DNA of 21,007 bases from JABHGY01 sp964525185 (lineage in GTDB: Bacteria; Fidelibacterota; Marinisomatia; Marinisomatales; UBA1611). The translations under genes were made by a program, and so were the position numbers. Within the stretch, counting starts at the first letter, position 1. Each line of letters starts with the position of its first letter. Under the pieces are notes generated by a model, which saw only the letters and a list, made by a program, of their open reading frames with translations, was not told the DNA's origin and did no database searches. This document shows positions 7,901-14,762 of this stretch, piece by piece. The stretch is taken from contig CAZGFQ010000034.1 of NCBI GenBank assembly GCA_964525185.1, positions 1 through 21,007 on the forward strand. The letters run 5' to 3'.

Positions 7901-9183
7901 AAACGGTGACCCATGGCTAAATGAAAGGAAGATTCTATATATTTTCCTTCATAAATTGCCCAGCCATAATCTAACCTTAAGGTACCCATCATTGGCATAG
8001 GTATACGCATACCGAATCCTGTCCCAAATAAGGGTATTTGATCCAGAAGTCCATTCAATTTTATTGAGTTTATCCCAACATCAAAGAAGAGTCCTATGTC
8101 TAGACCAATTTCATTTCCATACTGCGTGGCATGTTTTGGTATGACTACTTTTCTTAATTCTACTGAACTTTGTATCCAATGATGCCCAAACCTAAATTTT
8201 TGTTCTTTAGTTTCATACAATTCTTGATCAGGCATTTTCCAACCTCTAACCGAATATCCACCCCCAATATAATCTAGCCACACCGCATTTTGGTTACCCC
8301 AGCTCAATTGGTTCGAAAGATTAATACCTAATATCAATTTTTTTTCACCAGGAATGATTGTGTGAAAAATACTTGACGAATGATTCCAAACAAGACGATT
8401 TTTCTCAATAGATTCATGGTCAATTTGCCCATAAAGAGAATTTTTAATTTTTATACCTTTACTTGGATTAGAATACACATCTCTAGAATCATATCCCAGA
8501 GACCCAAATAAACTGATATATTTAAATACATCATTGTTAACAGCATCATCATTTGTAAATATTTTTTTCTCTAACTCAACTTCAAAGTTTGTTCTATAAT
8601 ACTTATTAAAATACCGTCCCATTCCAAAGCTGAGAGATGATACTTTTTTTACAACATTAAGAAATAAATGATCATTGGTACTTTTCCCTAATCCGATTTC
8701 AGCAGAAACATGGTCTCCAAATACCCATGGGTCATAGAATCGAAAACCATAATTATTTTGTCCACCAATACTTCCGCCTATTTCCAACATTTGGTTACGA
8801 CCACCAAGGTTTTTTATTACATAGCCACCTGTAACGGACCAACCATACTCTTCAGAGTACATTGGCATGGCTCCTTTCATATTATTCCAGGATTCAGTTA
8901 CACTAAATTGTAATATAATGGATCCATTTTCTAATGGAATGGATCTCCATTGAACGTCACTAAAAATACCTAAATTGTCAATTCGATCTCGATCCTGAGT
9001 TGCTAGAGTACTATCGAGAGATTGATGTATAGAATGGTGTACTTCTCTCTTTACAACATATTCCTTTGTTTTTTTTAAGCCTATAAATTGAATTTCAGAA
9101 ACAGATTGAGCCGATAAAAATGTAATGAATAGACTAAATAAAAAAAGGCCATATGGCCTTTTTTTAATACTAATAGATGTCAT
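7897..9183 (-). CDS. Omp85/BamA-family outer membrane protein with a single POTRA domain
   Basis: Predicted 16-strand outer membrane barrel of the Omp85 superfamily. From the ATG, a signal peptide with basic residues (KKRP) and a hydrophobic core ends near FLSAQS (about 22-27). One POTRA-like domain follows (VSEIQFIGLKK to about residue 98), then the barrel, with the family's L6 motif VRGW at about 312-315 and a terminal phenylalanine (GHRF) as expected of a BAM substrate. With 428 residues and one POTRA it is smaller than BamA (five POTRAs), so it is closer to the surface-antigen/TamA-like small members; function unknown. The frame extends to a TTG at 9189, but ATG at 9183 is 7 bases after AAGGG and is preferred. 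Sits 10 bases downstream of the exported-protein gene, likely one operon. Confidence 0.85.
   Translation of the reverse strand: MTSISIKKRPYGLFLFSLFITFLSAQSVSEIQFIGLKKTKEYVVKREVHHSIHQSLDSTLATQDRDRIDNLGIFSDVQWRSIPLENGSIILQFSVTESWNNMKGAMPMYSEEYGWSVTGGYVIKNLGGRNQMLEIGGSIGGQNNYGFRFYDPWVFGDHVSAEIGLGKSTNDHLFLNVVKKVSSLSFGMGRYFNKYYRTNFEVELEKKIFTNDDAVNNDVFKYISLFGSLGYDSRDVYSNPSKGIKIKNSLYGQIDHESIEKNRLVWNHSSSIFHTIIPGEKKLILGINLSNQLSWGNQNAVWLDYIGGGYSVRGWKMPDQELYETKEQKFRFGHHWIQSSVELRKVVIPKHATQYGNEIGLDIGLFFDVGINSIKLNGLLDQIPLFGTGFGMRIPMPMMGTLRLDYGWAIYEGKYIESSFHLAMGHRF
9140..9165. repeat. 26-bp perfect palindrome inside the Omp85-type signal-peptide codons
   Basis: AAAAAAAGGCCAT (9140-9152) is followed at once by its exact reverse complement (9153-9165). 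On the minus strand the A-tract/GC stem/T-tract layout is that of an intrinsic terminator, although there is no loop. It encodes the n-region and early core of the signal peptide about 18 to 44 bases after the start codon. Possible attenuator, protein-binding site or chance; see findings. Confidence 0.6.
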
Positions 9184-9193
9184 ATACAAACCC

Positions 9194-9970
9194 TTAAAGG
9201 TCTATACCTTCCATCATTAAACGTTTCTTATGTTCAATACCTTGTTTACTGTAAACTTCTTCTATGGCTTCTTCTAATTGAGCTCTTATCTTAAGTCCAG
9301 ACATTTCTACCTTAAGGTTTTTATCATCTAATTTTCTTACTCTAAACCCAGAATTCGAATTGTTATAAATATGCCAAACACCATCAAATTCTCTAGGTGT
9401 TCCATACTCCATCAACACTTTGAACTTTATGACATCATCAGAAGTTAATTTTGGGAATCCGCCCTCTTTCAATTTGATTTTTTTGGTAATTTTCTCCAAA
9501 ATAAAGTGAGAATCACTACTGTTGGTTGTGCTATAGATAAAATCTACATTTACAAAAGAAAGCGTAATTTGCTCATGTGTTAAACGAGCAGTATAGTTAA
9601 ATGTGACTGATGCACGCTTAATGGGGAGCATGATTCCATCTTTAGTGGTTTTCTTCTCATCTTGATAAACAACTTCTATCGATGAGTCTGGGATAATTGA
9701 AATGACAGCAGGAAGATTTGTTCCCCAATTAGCGAGTAATTCATCACGGAAAACCCAGCCGCCAGGAAGCGCCTTTACAGGGATTACCTGTGTTGATTTC
9801 CGTGTTACTACAGATTCTTCTTTGGGAACACTTTTTTCGGGTGCGCTTGATTCAGTCACTTCATCTTTCTTTTTAAGCCACTGAGCTTCAAACTCACCTA
9901 AGTCAGCTCCTCTTAGATTAGGAGCAAACAAGCATGTCATTATTAATGTGGATACAATTTTCTTTGTCAT
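9194..9970 (-). CDS. Exported protein of unknown function
   Basis: I do not recognise a family. The protein has 258 residues. A signal peptide (MTKKIVSTLIMTCLFAPNLRG) with probable cleavage before AD at about 21-22 predicts export to the periplasm or beyond. Residues 33-62 are a low-complexity linker rich in Glu, Lys, Ser and Pro. A folded part follows from ALPGGWVFRDELLANWG, mostly alternating strand-like patterns; the end is helical and charged (EEAIEEVYSKQGIEHKKRLM). There is no cysteine in the mature part and no membrane anchor. An AGGTAGGA site precedes the ATG. The Omp85-type gene follows within 10 bases, suggesting a joint role at the envelope, but this is only inference from position. 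Confidence 0.75.
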   Translation of the reverse strand: MTKKIVSTLIMTCLFAPNLRGADLGEFEAQWLKKKDEVTESSAPEKSVPKEESVVTRKSTQVIPVKALPGGWVFRDELLANWGTNLPAVISIIPDSSIEVVYQDEKKTTKDGIMLPIKRASVTFNYTARLTHEQITLSFVNVDFIYSTTNSSDSHFILEKITKKIKLKEGGFPKLTSDDVIKFKVLMEYGTPREFDGVWHIYNNSNSGFRVRKLDDKNLKVEMSGLKIRAQLEEAIEEVYSKQGIEHKKRLMMEGIDL

Positions 9971-10041
9971 GAAAATTCCTACCTCGGTTGATTCATGAAA
10001 TATACAAGCGTGAATTTAAATATATAAAACAAATATTAAAC

Positions 10042-10074
10042 AAAAAAAAAGGCTCTCCGGAGAGAGCCTTTTTT
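10042..10074. terminator. Intrinsic terminator downstream of the 76-residue protein gene
   Basis: GGCTCTC (10051-10057) pairs with GAGAGCC (10062-10068) around a CGGA loop. Nine A's flank the left arm and six T's the right arm, so it works on the minus strand, ending the short gene whose stop lies at 10088, and could also act on the plus strand. Confidence 0.92.
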
Positions 10075-10087
10075 CCGGTAATTGGAT

Positions 10088-10318
10088 TTATTTTTTACGT
10101 CCACGAGCCATAGGGGATCGTGCAACATCGCCATTTTTATCAATAAAATAAAGGTAACCGCCTTCACGTGTTACACCAGCATCTGCAACTTTTTCTGCAT
10201 TGCCTCCGCCTTTACCAGCGCGAGCCATTTGAGAACGCCAAACATTGCCGTCTTTTCCGAGATAATATAAGTATCCACTTTCTTTAGATACACCTGTAGC
10301 TTTTACAGTTTCAGCCAT
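10088..10318 (-). CDS. Small basic protein made of two copies of a ~39-residue GYLY/DG/MAR motif
   Basis: A 76-residue protein with an internal duplication: residues 3-36 and 42-76 share E-x-V-x-x-x-G-V-[ST]-[KR]-E-x-GYLY-x-x-x-K-x-G-x-V-x-RS-x-MAR, with a period of 39. It has no signal peptide, membrane segment or cysteine, and is basic at the end (ARGRKK). I think small proteins with this GYLYfidkdGDV...MAR pattern occur in other environmental bacteria, but I know of no function. Aromatic-Gly followed by K[DN]G[ND]V suggests paired beta-hairpins, and the basic ends could bind nucleic acid; this is inference. Translation signals are strong (GGAGGT 5 bases before ATG), and the gene has its own promoter and terminator, so it is a monocistronic, probably well expressed gene. 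Confidence 0.85.
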   Translation of the reverse strand: MAETVKATGVSKESGYLYYLGKDGNVWRSQMARAGKGGGNAEKVADAGVTREGGYLYFIDKNGDVARSPMARGRKK

Positions 10319-10373
10319 TTAAGACCTCCATTTTTTTATTGGTTTGTGGTTAATAGAGAGAAAATTCTTAACC

Positions 10374-10444
10374 TCTCGACGAGAAGTGTACGATATTCTG
10401 TCTGATAGAGTCAAGTTTTTTCTCGTCGAGACTCCGACGAGAGA
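10374..10444. promoter_or_regulatory. TCTCGWCGAGA dyads flanking the small-gene promoter (putative operator)
   Basis: TCTCGACGAGA at 10374-10384 abuts the -10 element and covers the expected transcription start. TCTCGTCGAGA at 10421-10431 lies just upstream of the -35. A third half, CGACGAGA at 10435-10442, pairs with 10421-10428 as an 8-bp stem with a 6-base loop. The two 11-bp dyads are centred 47 bases apart and are reverse complements of each other. Such symmetric sites around a promoter suggest a dimeric regulator or a DNA loop; the binding protein is unknown. Confidence 0.5.
10385..10414 (-). promoter_or_regulatory. Sigma-70-type promoter of the 76-residue protein gene
   Basis: On the minus strand TTGACT (10414-10409) is separated by 18 bases from TACACT (10390-10385). 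Transcription would start near 10378, leaving a leader of about 60 bases that holds the strong GGAGGT site (10329-10324). The -35 matches the consensus in 5 of 6 positions and the -10 in 4 of 6. Confidence 0.6.
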
Positions 10445-10545
10445 TTTTTCCCTTTTTTTTACCTGTTCAAACATCCGATTTTCGGTAAATTTATTTAGCT
10501 GATACCAGTCAATTTTTTTCATTTCTTTCGAAAATATTAATATAT

Positions 10546-10619
10546 GCCCCGGTAGCTCAGCTGGATAGAGCATCTGCCTTCTAAGCAGAGGGTCACAGGT
10601 TCGAGTCCTGTCCGGGGTA
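10546..10619 (+). tRNA. tRNA-Arg (anticodon TCT)
   Basis: A 74-base cloverleaf. The acceptor stem GCCCCGG (10546-10552) pairs with CCGGGGT (10612-10618), with a G-U at the first position. The D-arm GCTC/GAGC starts at 10555. The anticodon stem TCTGC/GCAGA encloses the loop CTTCTAA (10578-10584) with anticodon TCT, which reads AGA. The T-arm ACAGG/CCTGT holds TTCGAGT, and the discriminator base is A at 10619. CCA is not encoded. No terminator is evident before the next gene 90 bases downstream. Confidence 0.97.
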
Positions 10620-10642
10620 CATATTCATTTTGAGAATATACG

Positions 10643-10694
10643 TTGAATAGTTACCCCTTTATTGTGTAATTTCAGATTATAAGATAACCTTATC
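10643..10694 (+). promoter_or_regulatory. Possible promoter and small dyad ahead of the oxidoreductase operon
   Basis: TTGAAT (10643-10648), 16 bases, TGTAAT (10665-10670) is a fair sigma-70-like pair. GATAA-CC-TTATC (10683-10694) is a 12-base inverted repeat near the expected start of transcription and could be an operator. Both are short in an AT-rich gap, so chance is quite possible. Confidence 0.3.
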
Positions 10695-10709
10695 CATTAT
10701 TTTCTTGTT

Positions 10710-10991
10710 ATGGCAAAAATTAAGGGTCACGTAACTATAAAAACTGAGAACTGTAAGGGGTGCGATTTATGTGTCCATGAATGCCCTCAAGGTTCTCTGC
10801 AATTATCAACCGCTCTCAACACGTCCGGATATCCATATGCGGTCCTTGTCAATGATACGTGTACCGGATGTACCAATTGCGCTCTCGTTTGTCCAGAAGC
10901 TGTGATAACTGTTTTTCGAGAAGGAAAGAAAAAACCAATCGCAGTATTAACCAATGTAACTGAAAATATAACTGTGGATATTACTTCATGA
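10710..10991 (+). CDS. 2-oxoacid:ferredoxin oxidoreductase, delta (2[4Fe-4S] ferredoxin-type) subunit
   Basis: Small iron-sulfur subunit that carries electrons from the catalytic subunits to ferredoxin. Two CxxCxxCxxxCP clusters are visible: Cys 15, 18, 21, 25 (CKGCDLCVHECP) and Cys 51, 54, 57, 61 (CTGCTNCALVCP), each for one [4Fe-4S]. With 93 residues it has the usual size of the KorD/VorD-type subunit. The ATG has no clear ribosome binding site. Its stop overlaps the start of the alpha-subunit gene (ATGA), and it is the first gene of the 10710-17294 operon. Confidence 0.92.
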   Translation: MAKIKGHVTIKTENCKGCDLCVHECPQGSLQLSTALNTSGYPYAVLVNDTCTGCTNCALVCPEAVITVFREGKKKPIAVLTNVTENITVDITS

Positions 10992-12067
10992 GCGAAAAAC
11001 TCTTAATGAAGGGAAATGAAGCATTAGCAGAAGCGGCGATTCGAGCTGGATTAAAAGGCTACTTTGGTTATCCCATTACACCTCAATCAGAATTATTAGA
11101 ATATTTGTCCCATCATTTAAATAATCGCGGAGGTACCTTTCTACAAGCTGAAAGTGAATTAGCTGCTATTAATATGGTTTATGGTGCAGCTGGAGCTGGT
11201 GTACGAACGATGACAAGTACCAGCAGTCCCGGTTACAGTTTAATGCAAGAAGGTGTTTCCTATATAGCCTGCGCAGAAATACCGTGTTTATTAGTAAATG
11301 TTGTTCGTGGTGGCCCAGGATTAGGAACCATTCAACCTTCCCAAGGAGATTATTTCCAAGCTGTTAAAGGCGGAGGCCATGGCGATTATAAATTGATTGT
11401 GCTTGCCCCGGACAGTGTTCAAGAAATGGCTGACTTTGTTTATTTAGGCTTCGATCTTGCTGATAAATATCTCATGCCAGTACTCATTTTAACAGATGGT
11501 GCTTTGGGGCAAATGATGGAACCTGTCACATTTCCTGATTATGATGTTGAAAAAAATAAAGTTGATCATTCTAGCTGGGCAACCACAGGAAAACCTACAT
11601 CTCGTTCCCAAAATGTGATTACATCACTTCATATAGAAGCAGATAAAATGGAAGATATCAATATACATCTTCAAAAAAAATATAAAACAATTCAAGAAAA
11701 TGAAGTACGGTACGAAGCCATTAACACAGAAGATGCGGATATTATTATTGTCGCTTTTGGGCTAGTTGCACGCATAGCCCATAAAGCCATGGAGAATGCC
11801 AATAAAAAAGGATTAAAAGTAGGTATGGTACGACCCATTACACTCTTCCCTTTCCCGTCTGATATATTATCATCCATGTCCGAAAAGGTGGACCAATTCC
11901 TTGTTGTTGAAATGAATGCAGGACAAATGGTGGAAGATGTACAATTAGCTGTAAATGGCAAAATTCCTGTAGACTTTTATGGACGAATGGGCGGTGTTAT
12001 TCCCCAACCATCCGAAATTGTGGATAAATTAATTCAAATGGATTCATCCAATACTCATTCCAAATAA
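10988..12067 (+). CDS. vorB: 2-oxoacid:ferredoxin oxidoreductase alpha subunit (VorB-like, 3-methyl-2-oxobutanoate)
   Basis: Alpha subunit of a CoA-dependent 2-oxoacid:ferredoxin oxidoreductase, which oxidatively decarboxylates a 2-oxoacid to acyl-CoA, CO2 and reduced ferredoxin in the cytoplasm. The N-terminal pyrimidine-binding domain has MKGNEALAEAAIRAG and GYPITPQSE (27-35), then LQAESELAAINMVYGAAGAG and RGGPGLGTIQPSQGDYFQA. These match my memory of proteins annotated as VorB (branched-chain 2-oxoacid substrate) more closely than pyruvate or 2-oxoglutarate enzymes. That choice is supported by the phosphate butyryltransferase and butyrate kinase genes downstream. The C-terminal transketolase-like domain has ADIIIVAFGLVARIA. 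Normal length (359). Exact substrate range is inferred. Confidence 0.9.
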   Translation: MSEKLLMKGNEALAEAAIRAGLKGYFGYPITPQSELLEYLSHHLNNRGGTFLQAESELAAINMVYGAAGAGVRTMTSTSSPGYSLMQEGVSYIACAEIPCLLVNVVRGGPGLGTIQPSQGDYFQAVKGGGHGDYKLIVLAPDSVQEMADFVYLGFDLADKYLMPVLILTDGALGQMMEPVTFPDYDVEKNKVDHSSWATTGKPTSRSQNVITSLHIEADKMEDINIHLQKKYKTIQENEVRYEAINTEDADIIIVAFGLVARIAHKAMENANKKGLKVGMVRPITLFPFPSDILSSMSEKVDQFLVVEMNAGQMVEDVQLAVNGKIPVDFYGRMGGVIPQPSEIVDKLIQMDSSNTHSK

Positions 12068-12068
12068 T

Positions 12069-12869
12069 ATGACTGATACCCTCACAGAACCAAAACATAT
12101 TCAGTGCGAAAATTTAGACCAAATGGATCAAGTATGGACCCGTCCTGAAACACTCATTGATCGAAAGCTTCATTATTGCCCCGGGTGTGGTCATTCAGTC
12201 GCCCATCGCCTCATTATGGAAACGATTGCTGAATTAAATATTCAAGAAACAACAATTGGTGTTGCTCCTGTTGGCTGTTCTGTATTTGCCTATCATTACA
12301 TGGATATTGATATGCAGGAAGCGGCTCATGGTCGCGCTACTGCTGTCGCCACCGGAATTAAACGTGTTCTGCCCGATCGAATTGTTTTTACCTATCAAGG
12401 AGATGGTGATTTGGCTGCTATCGGAACTGCTGAAACAATTCATACGATCAATCGTGGTGAAAATATTGTTATTATTTTTGTGAATAATGGTATTTACGGC
12501 ATGACCGGCGGACAAATGGCGCCTACAACTTTACCTGGATTTGTGACTTCTACATCCCCCAATGGCAGGGATACAAATACGATGGGCTATCCATTAAAAT
12601 TAGCTGAAATGATATCTGTACTTCCAGGTGCTTATTATGTAACACGACAAGCAGTTCATTCTGCCAAATCTGTTCGAAAAGCAAAAAAAGCCATCTTAAA
12701 AGCATTCCAACATCAGATTGATGGAAAAGGGGGAACCAGTTTCGTTGAGATTGTATCCAATTGTCCATCTGGATGGAAAATGACGCCTGTGGAATCCAAC
12801 CAATATTTAGATGATGAAATATTTGATTTTTATGCGTTAGGTGACATCAAACTTCCTCCGAAGGAATGA
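12069..12869 (+). CDS. 2-oxoacid:ferredoxin oxidoreductase beta subunit (thiamine diphosphate-binding)
   Basis: Catalytic subunit that binds thiamine diphosphate and Mg2+. CPGCGH at 37-42 is the family's conserved cysteine motif. GDGDLAAIG at 111-119 and NNGIYGMTGGQMAPTT at 139-154 form the diphosphate/Mg2+ site. The length of 266 is typical of the KorB/VorA type. The gene starts one base after the alpha stop, and the gamma gene begins 4 bases after its own stop, so the subunits are made together. Confidence 0.94.
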   Translation: MTDTLTEPKHIQCENLDQMDQVWTRPETLIDRKLHYCPGCGHSVAHRLIMETIAELNIQETTIGVAPVGCSVFAYHYMDIDMQEAAHGRATAVATGIKRVLPDRIVFTYQGDGDLAAIGTAETIHTINRGENIVIIFVNNGIYGMTGGQMAPTTLPGFVTSTSPNGRDTNTMGYPLKLAEMISVLPGAYYVTRQAVHSAKSVRKAKKAILKAFQHQIDGKGGTSFVEIVSNCPSGWKMTPVESNQYLDDEIFDFYALGDIKLPPKE

Positions 12870-12873
12870 ACCC

Positions 12874-13425
12874 ATGAATAAAGAAATAGTCATAGCGGGG
12901 TTTGGCGGGCAAGGCGTTTTAAGCATGGGAATGACCTTTGCCTATGCAGGAATGGTTGAAAATTTAGAAGTAGCTTGGATGCCAAGTTATGGACCTGAAA
13001 TGCGTGGCGGTACTGCCAATTGCGTCGTTATTTTATCTGACCAAAAAATTAGTTCTCCTATTATAAATGAATTTGATACTGCTATCATATTAAATCAGCC
13101 ATCCATGGAAAAATTTGAATCAATGGTAAAACCAAATGGTGAAATACTTTTTGAAGCATCTACCATTCTTTCTCCCCCCACTCGTAACGAAATTCGCCAA
13201 TATAAATTGCCTGCAAATGCCGCAGCCCAATCCTTAAACAATAAACGAATCATGAATATGATTATTTTAGGCGCCTTCACACAACTCAATCCCATCTTAC
13301 ATGATACATCCATCATGACAGCCTTAAAAAAAGTACTCCCAGAAAGACATCATCATTTACTCCCCATTAACGAAAAAGCATTACATCATGGAAAAAATTT
13401 AATAACTGGATTGGAGATTGCATAA
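12874..13425 (+). CDS. 2-oxoacid:ferredoxin oxidoreductase gamma subunit
   Basis: Gamma (catalytic-domain III) subunit of the same complex. The glycine-rich GFGGQG is at 9-14 and the conserved SYGPEMRGGTANC at 38-50; both are typical of the POR/KOR/VOR gamma family and help bind CoA. The frame extends upstream to a GTG at 12841 inside the beta gene, but the ATG at 12874 follows GAAGGA at a proper distance and gives the normal N-terminus MNKEIVIAGFGGQG, so I use it (183 residues). Confidence 0.92.
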   Translation: MNKEIVIAGFGGQGVLSMGMTFAYAGMVENLEVAWMPSYGPEMRGGTANCVVILSDQKISSPIINEFDTAIILNQPSMEKFESMVKPNGEILFEASTILSPPTRNEIRQYKLPANAAAQSLNNKRIMNMIILGAFTQLNPILHDTSIMTALKKVLPERHHHLLPINEKALHHGKNLITGLEIA

Positions 13426-13436
13426 AAGGATAACAC

Positions 13437-13712
13437 ATGGACATACATTTATTACCCACATTTAAATCAATAGAAGACATTCTAGAATACGCTTTGAATG
13501 AAGAAAAGGATGCCACTTCTTTTTATTTAGAAGCATCTAAAAAAACAGATAATCCTGAATTAAAACGATTTTTAATTGGATTGGCTGAAATGGAAGAGCA
13601 TCATTACACCGTTTTAAAGAATAAACTTGAAGAATGTAAAGCAAACCACTTTTGCACAGATGGAATTTTGTCATCCTTCCATGAAGAAGAAGCACCTTTA
13701 GACGCTGTGTAG
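13437..13712 (+). CDS. Small ferritin-like (rubrerythrin-type half) protein
   Basis: A 91-residue protein with two predicted helices, the size of half a ferritin-like bundle. The first carries EEKDATSFYLEAS (22-34); the second LKRFLIGLAEMEEHHYTVL with an ExxH motif at 53-56. These are the metal ligands of one half of a rubrerythrin diiron site, so a dimer would be needed to complete it. Cys67 and Cys73 near the C-terminus are not a rubredoxin site. AAGGA lies 7 bases before ATG. It lies inside the oxidoreductase/Ptb/Buk operon, perhaps protecting the oxygen-sensitive enzyme or holding iron; this is inference. It ends in TAG, and the following gene continues in the same frame. Confidence 0.75.
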   Translation: MDIHLLPTFKSIEDILEYALNEEKDATSFYLEASKKTDNPELKRFLIGLAEMEEHHYTVLKNKLEECKANHFCTDGILSSFHEEEAPLDAV

Positions 13713-13715
13713 GAG
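13712..13715 (+). promoter_or_regulatory. Ribosome binding site supporting the ATC start of buk
   Basis: GGAG overlaps the last base of the ferritin-like gene's TAG and lies 6 bases before ATC at 13722. This normal spacing is the main reason to place the butyrate kinase start there. Confidence 0.5.
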
Positions 13716-13721
13716 TTCGTT

Positions 13722-14762
13722 ATCTTTATTCTAGCCATAAATCCGGGTGCCACATCTACTGAAGTTGGGCTGTTTGAATATCAATCGCCTGTTTGGGTTG
13801 AATATATTCAACATTCAGTTGACTTAACTTCGAAGCCCTTATCCAAACAACTCAAGGCACGCCTATCCCTTATTATACAAAAGATAGATTCTGATGTGTG
13901 CATTGATGCAATAGCCGCACGTGGCGGTCCATTAAAACCACTTATGGGTGGAACGTATTCTATTAACGATTTTATGCTAAATGATTACCGCAATGAAACT
14001 TTTTCTAGCCATGCATCTAATCTAGGCGCATTAATGGCTCATGAATTGTCAGATTTAACAGGAGCGCCAGCTTTTATCGTAGACCCTGTAACCACAGATG
14101 AATTTATACCGGAAGCACGTATTTCCGGTGTCCCCGGAATTGTAAGAAAAAGTAGAAGTCATGCATTAAACATCAAATATTGTGTACATAAAACAGTAAA
14201 ATCACTCAATATTCCACTTCATACATCTCGGTTTATTGTGGCTCATTTAGGGTCTGGGTTTTCCATTGCAGCTGTTAGACATTTTAAAATCATTGATGTG
14301 AATGATGCATTACTTGGCATGGGTCCTTTTTCCATCGAACGTGCGGGAGCTCTTCCTATTGCTGGATTGTTAGACTTGGTATTTGATAAAAATATAACAC
14401 AAAAAGAATTGGAATATCTTTTGTCTAAAAAAAGCGGTTTGGCTGGCTATGTTGGAACCTCTGATTTCAAACAGATTGAATCACAATTAGACAATCCAAA
14501 TATTCAAACAATTTATTCAGCCATGATTCACCAAATCATAAAAGAGATTGGTGCTATGTTTGCTGTTTTAGAAGGGAACATAAACGGACTTATTCTCACA
14601 GGTGGATTAGCCCATTCTGAAAAACTCATGACTGATATTTCATCTAAAATTCCATTTACGAAACCTATATTTATTTACCCTGGTTCTTTTGAATTGGAAG
14701 CGTTAGTCGCTGGTGTCCTTCCTATTTTATCGGGAAATGAAAAGCCAAAGGATTATATATGA
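13722..14762 (+). CDS. buk: Butyrate kinase, with an apparent ATC start codon
   Basis: Makes ATP from butyryl- (or isobutyryl-/isovaleryl-) phosphate and ADP; ASKHA-fold acetate kinase family. The N-terminus ILAINPGATSTEVGLFE is the family's phosphate-1 motif, then AARGGPLKPLMGGTYSIN, HLGSGFSIAA (adenosine/phosphate site), MGPFSIERAGALP and LTGGLAHS. The first ATG in frame (13896) would remove the INPGATST motif, so it cannot be the true start. Between the TAG of the ferritin-like gene (13710-13712) and the motif, the only sensible initiator is ATC at 13722, 6 bases after GGAG, giving MFILAINPG as in the family and a near-normal length of 346. Alternatives are ATT at 13728, a sequence error, or readthrough of the TAG. 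Confidence 0.85.
   Translation: MFILAINPGATSTEVGLFEYQSPVWVEYIQHSVDLTSKPLSKQLKARLSLIIQKIDSDVCIDAIAARGGPLKPLMGGTYSINDFMLNDYRNETFSSHASNLGALMAHELSDLTGAPAFIVDPVTTDEFIPEARISGVPGIVRKSRSHALNIKYCVHKTVKSLNIPLHTSRFIVAHLGSGFSIAAVRHFKIIDVNDALLGMGPFSIERAGALPIAGLLDLVFDKNITQKELEYLLSKKSGLAGYVGTSDFKQIESQLDNPNIQTIYSAMIHQIIKEIGAMFAVLEGNINGLILTGGLAHSEKLMTDISSKIPFTKPIFIYPGSFELEALVAGVLPILSGNEKPKDYI

Noticed and set aside
10319..10573. 84-codon leftward ORF between the small protein gene and the tRNA
   Set aside because: It runs antisense through part of the tRNA and across the promoter and dyads, has no ribosome binding site, and its composition is not protein-like.
10622..10644. ATATTC/GAATAT inverted repeat just after the tRNA as a terminator
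   Set aside because: The stem is short and AT-only, without a following T-tract.
13896..14762. Butyrate kinase starting at the ATG at 13896
   Set aside because: That start would delete the phosphate-binding INPGATST motif, which is encoded in the same open frame upstream.
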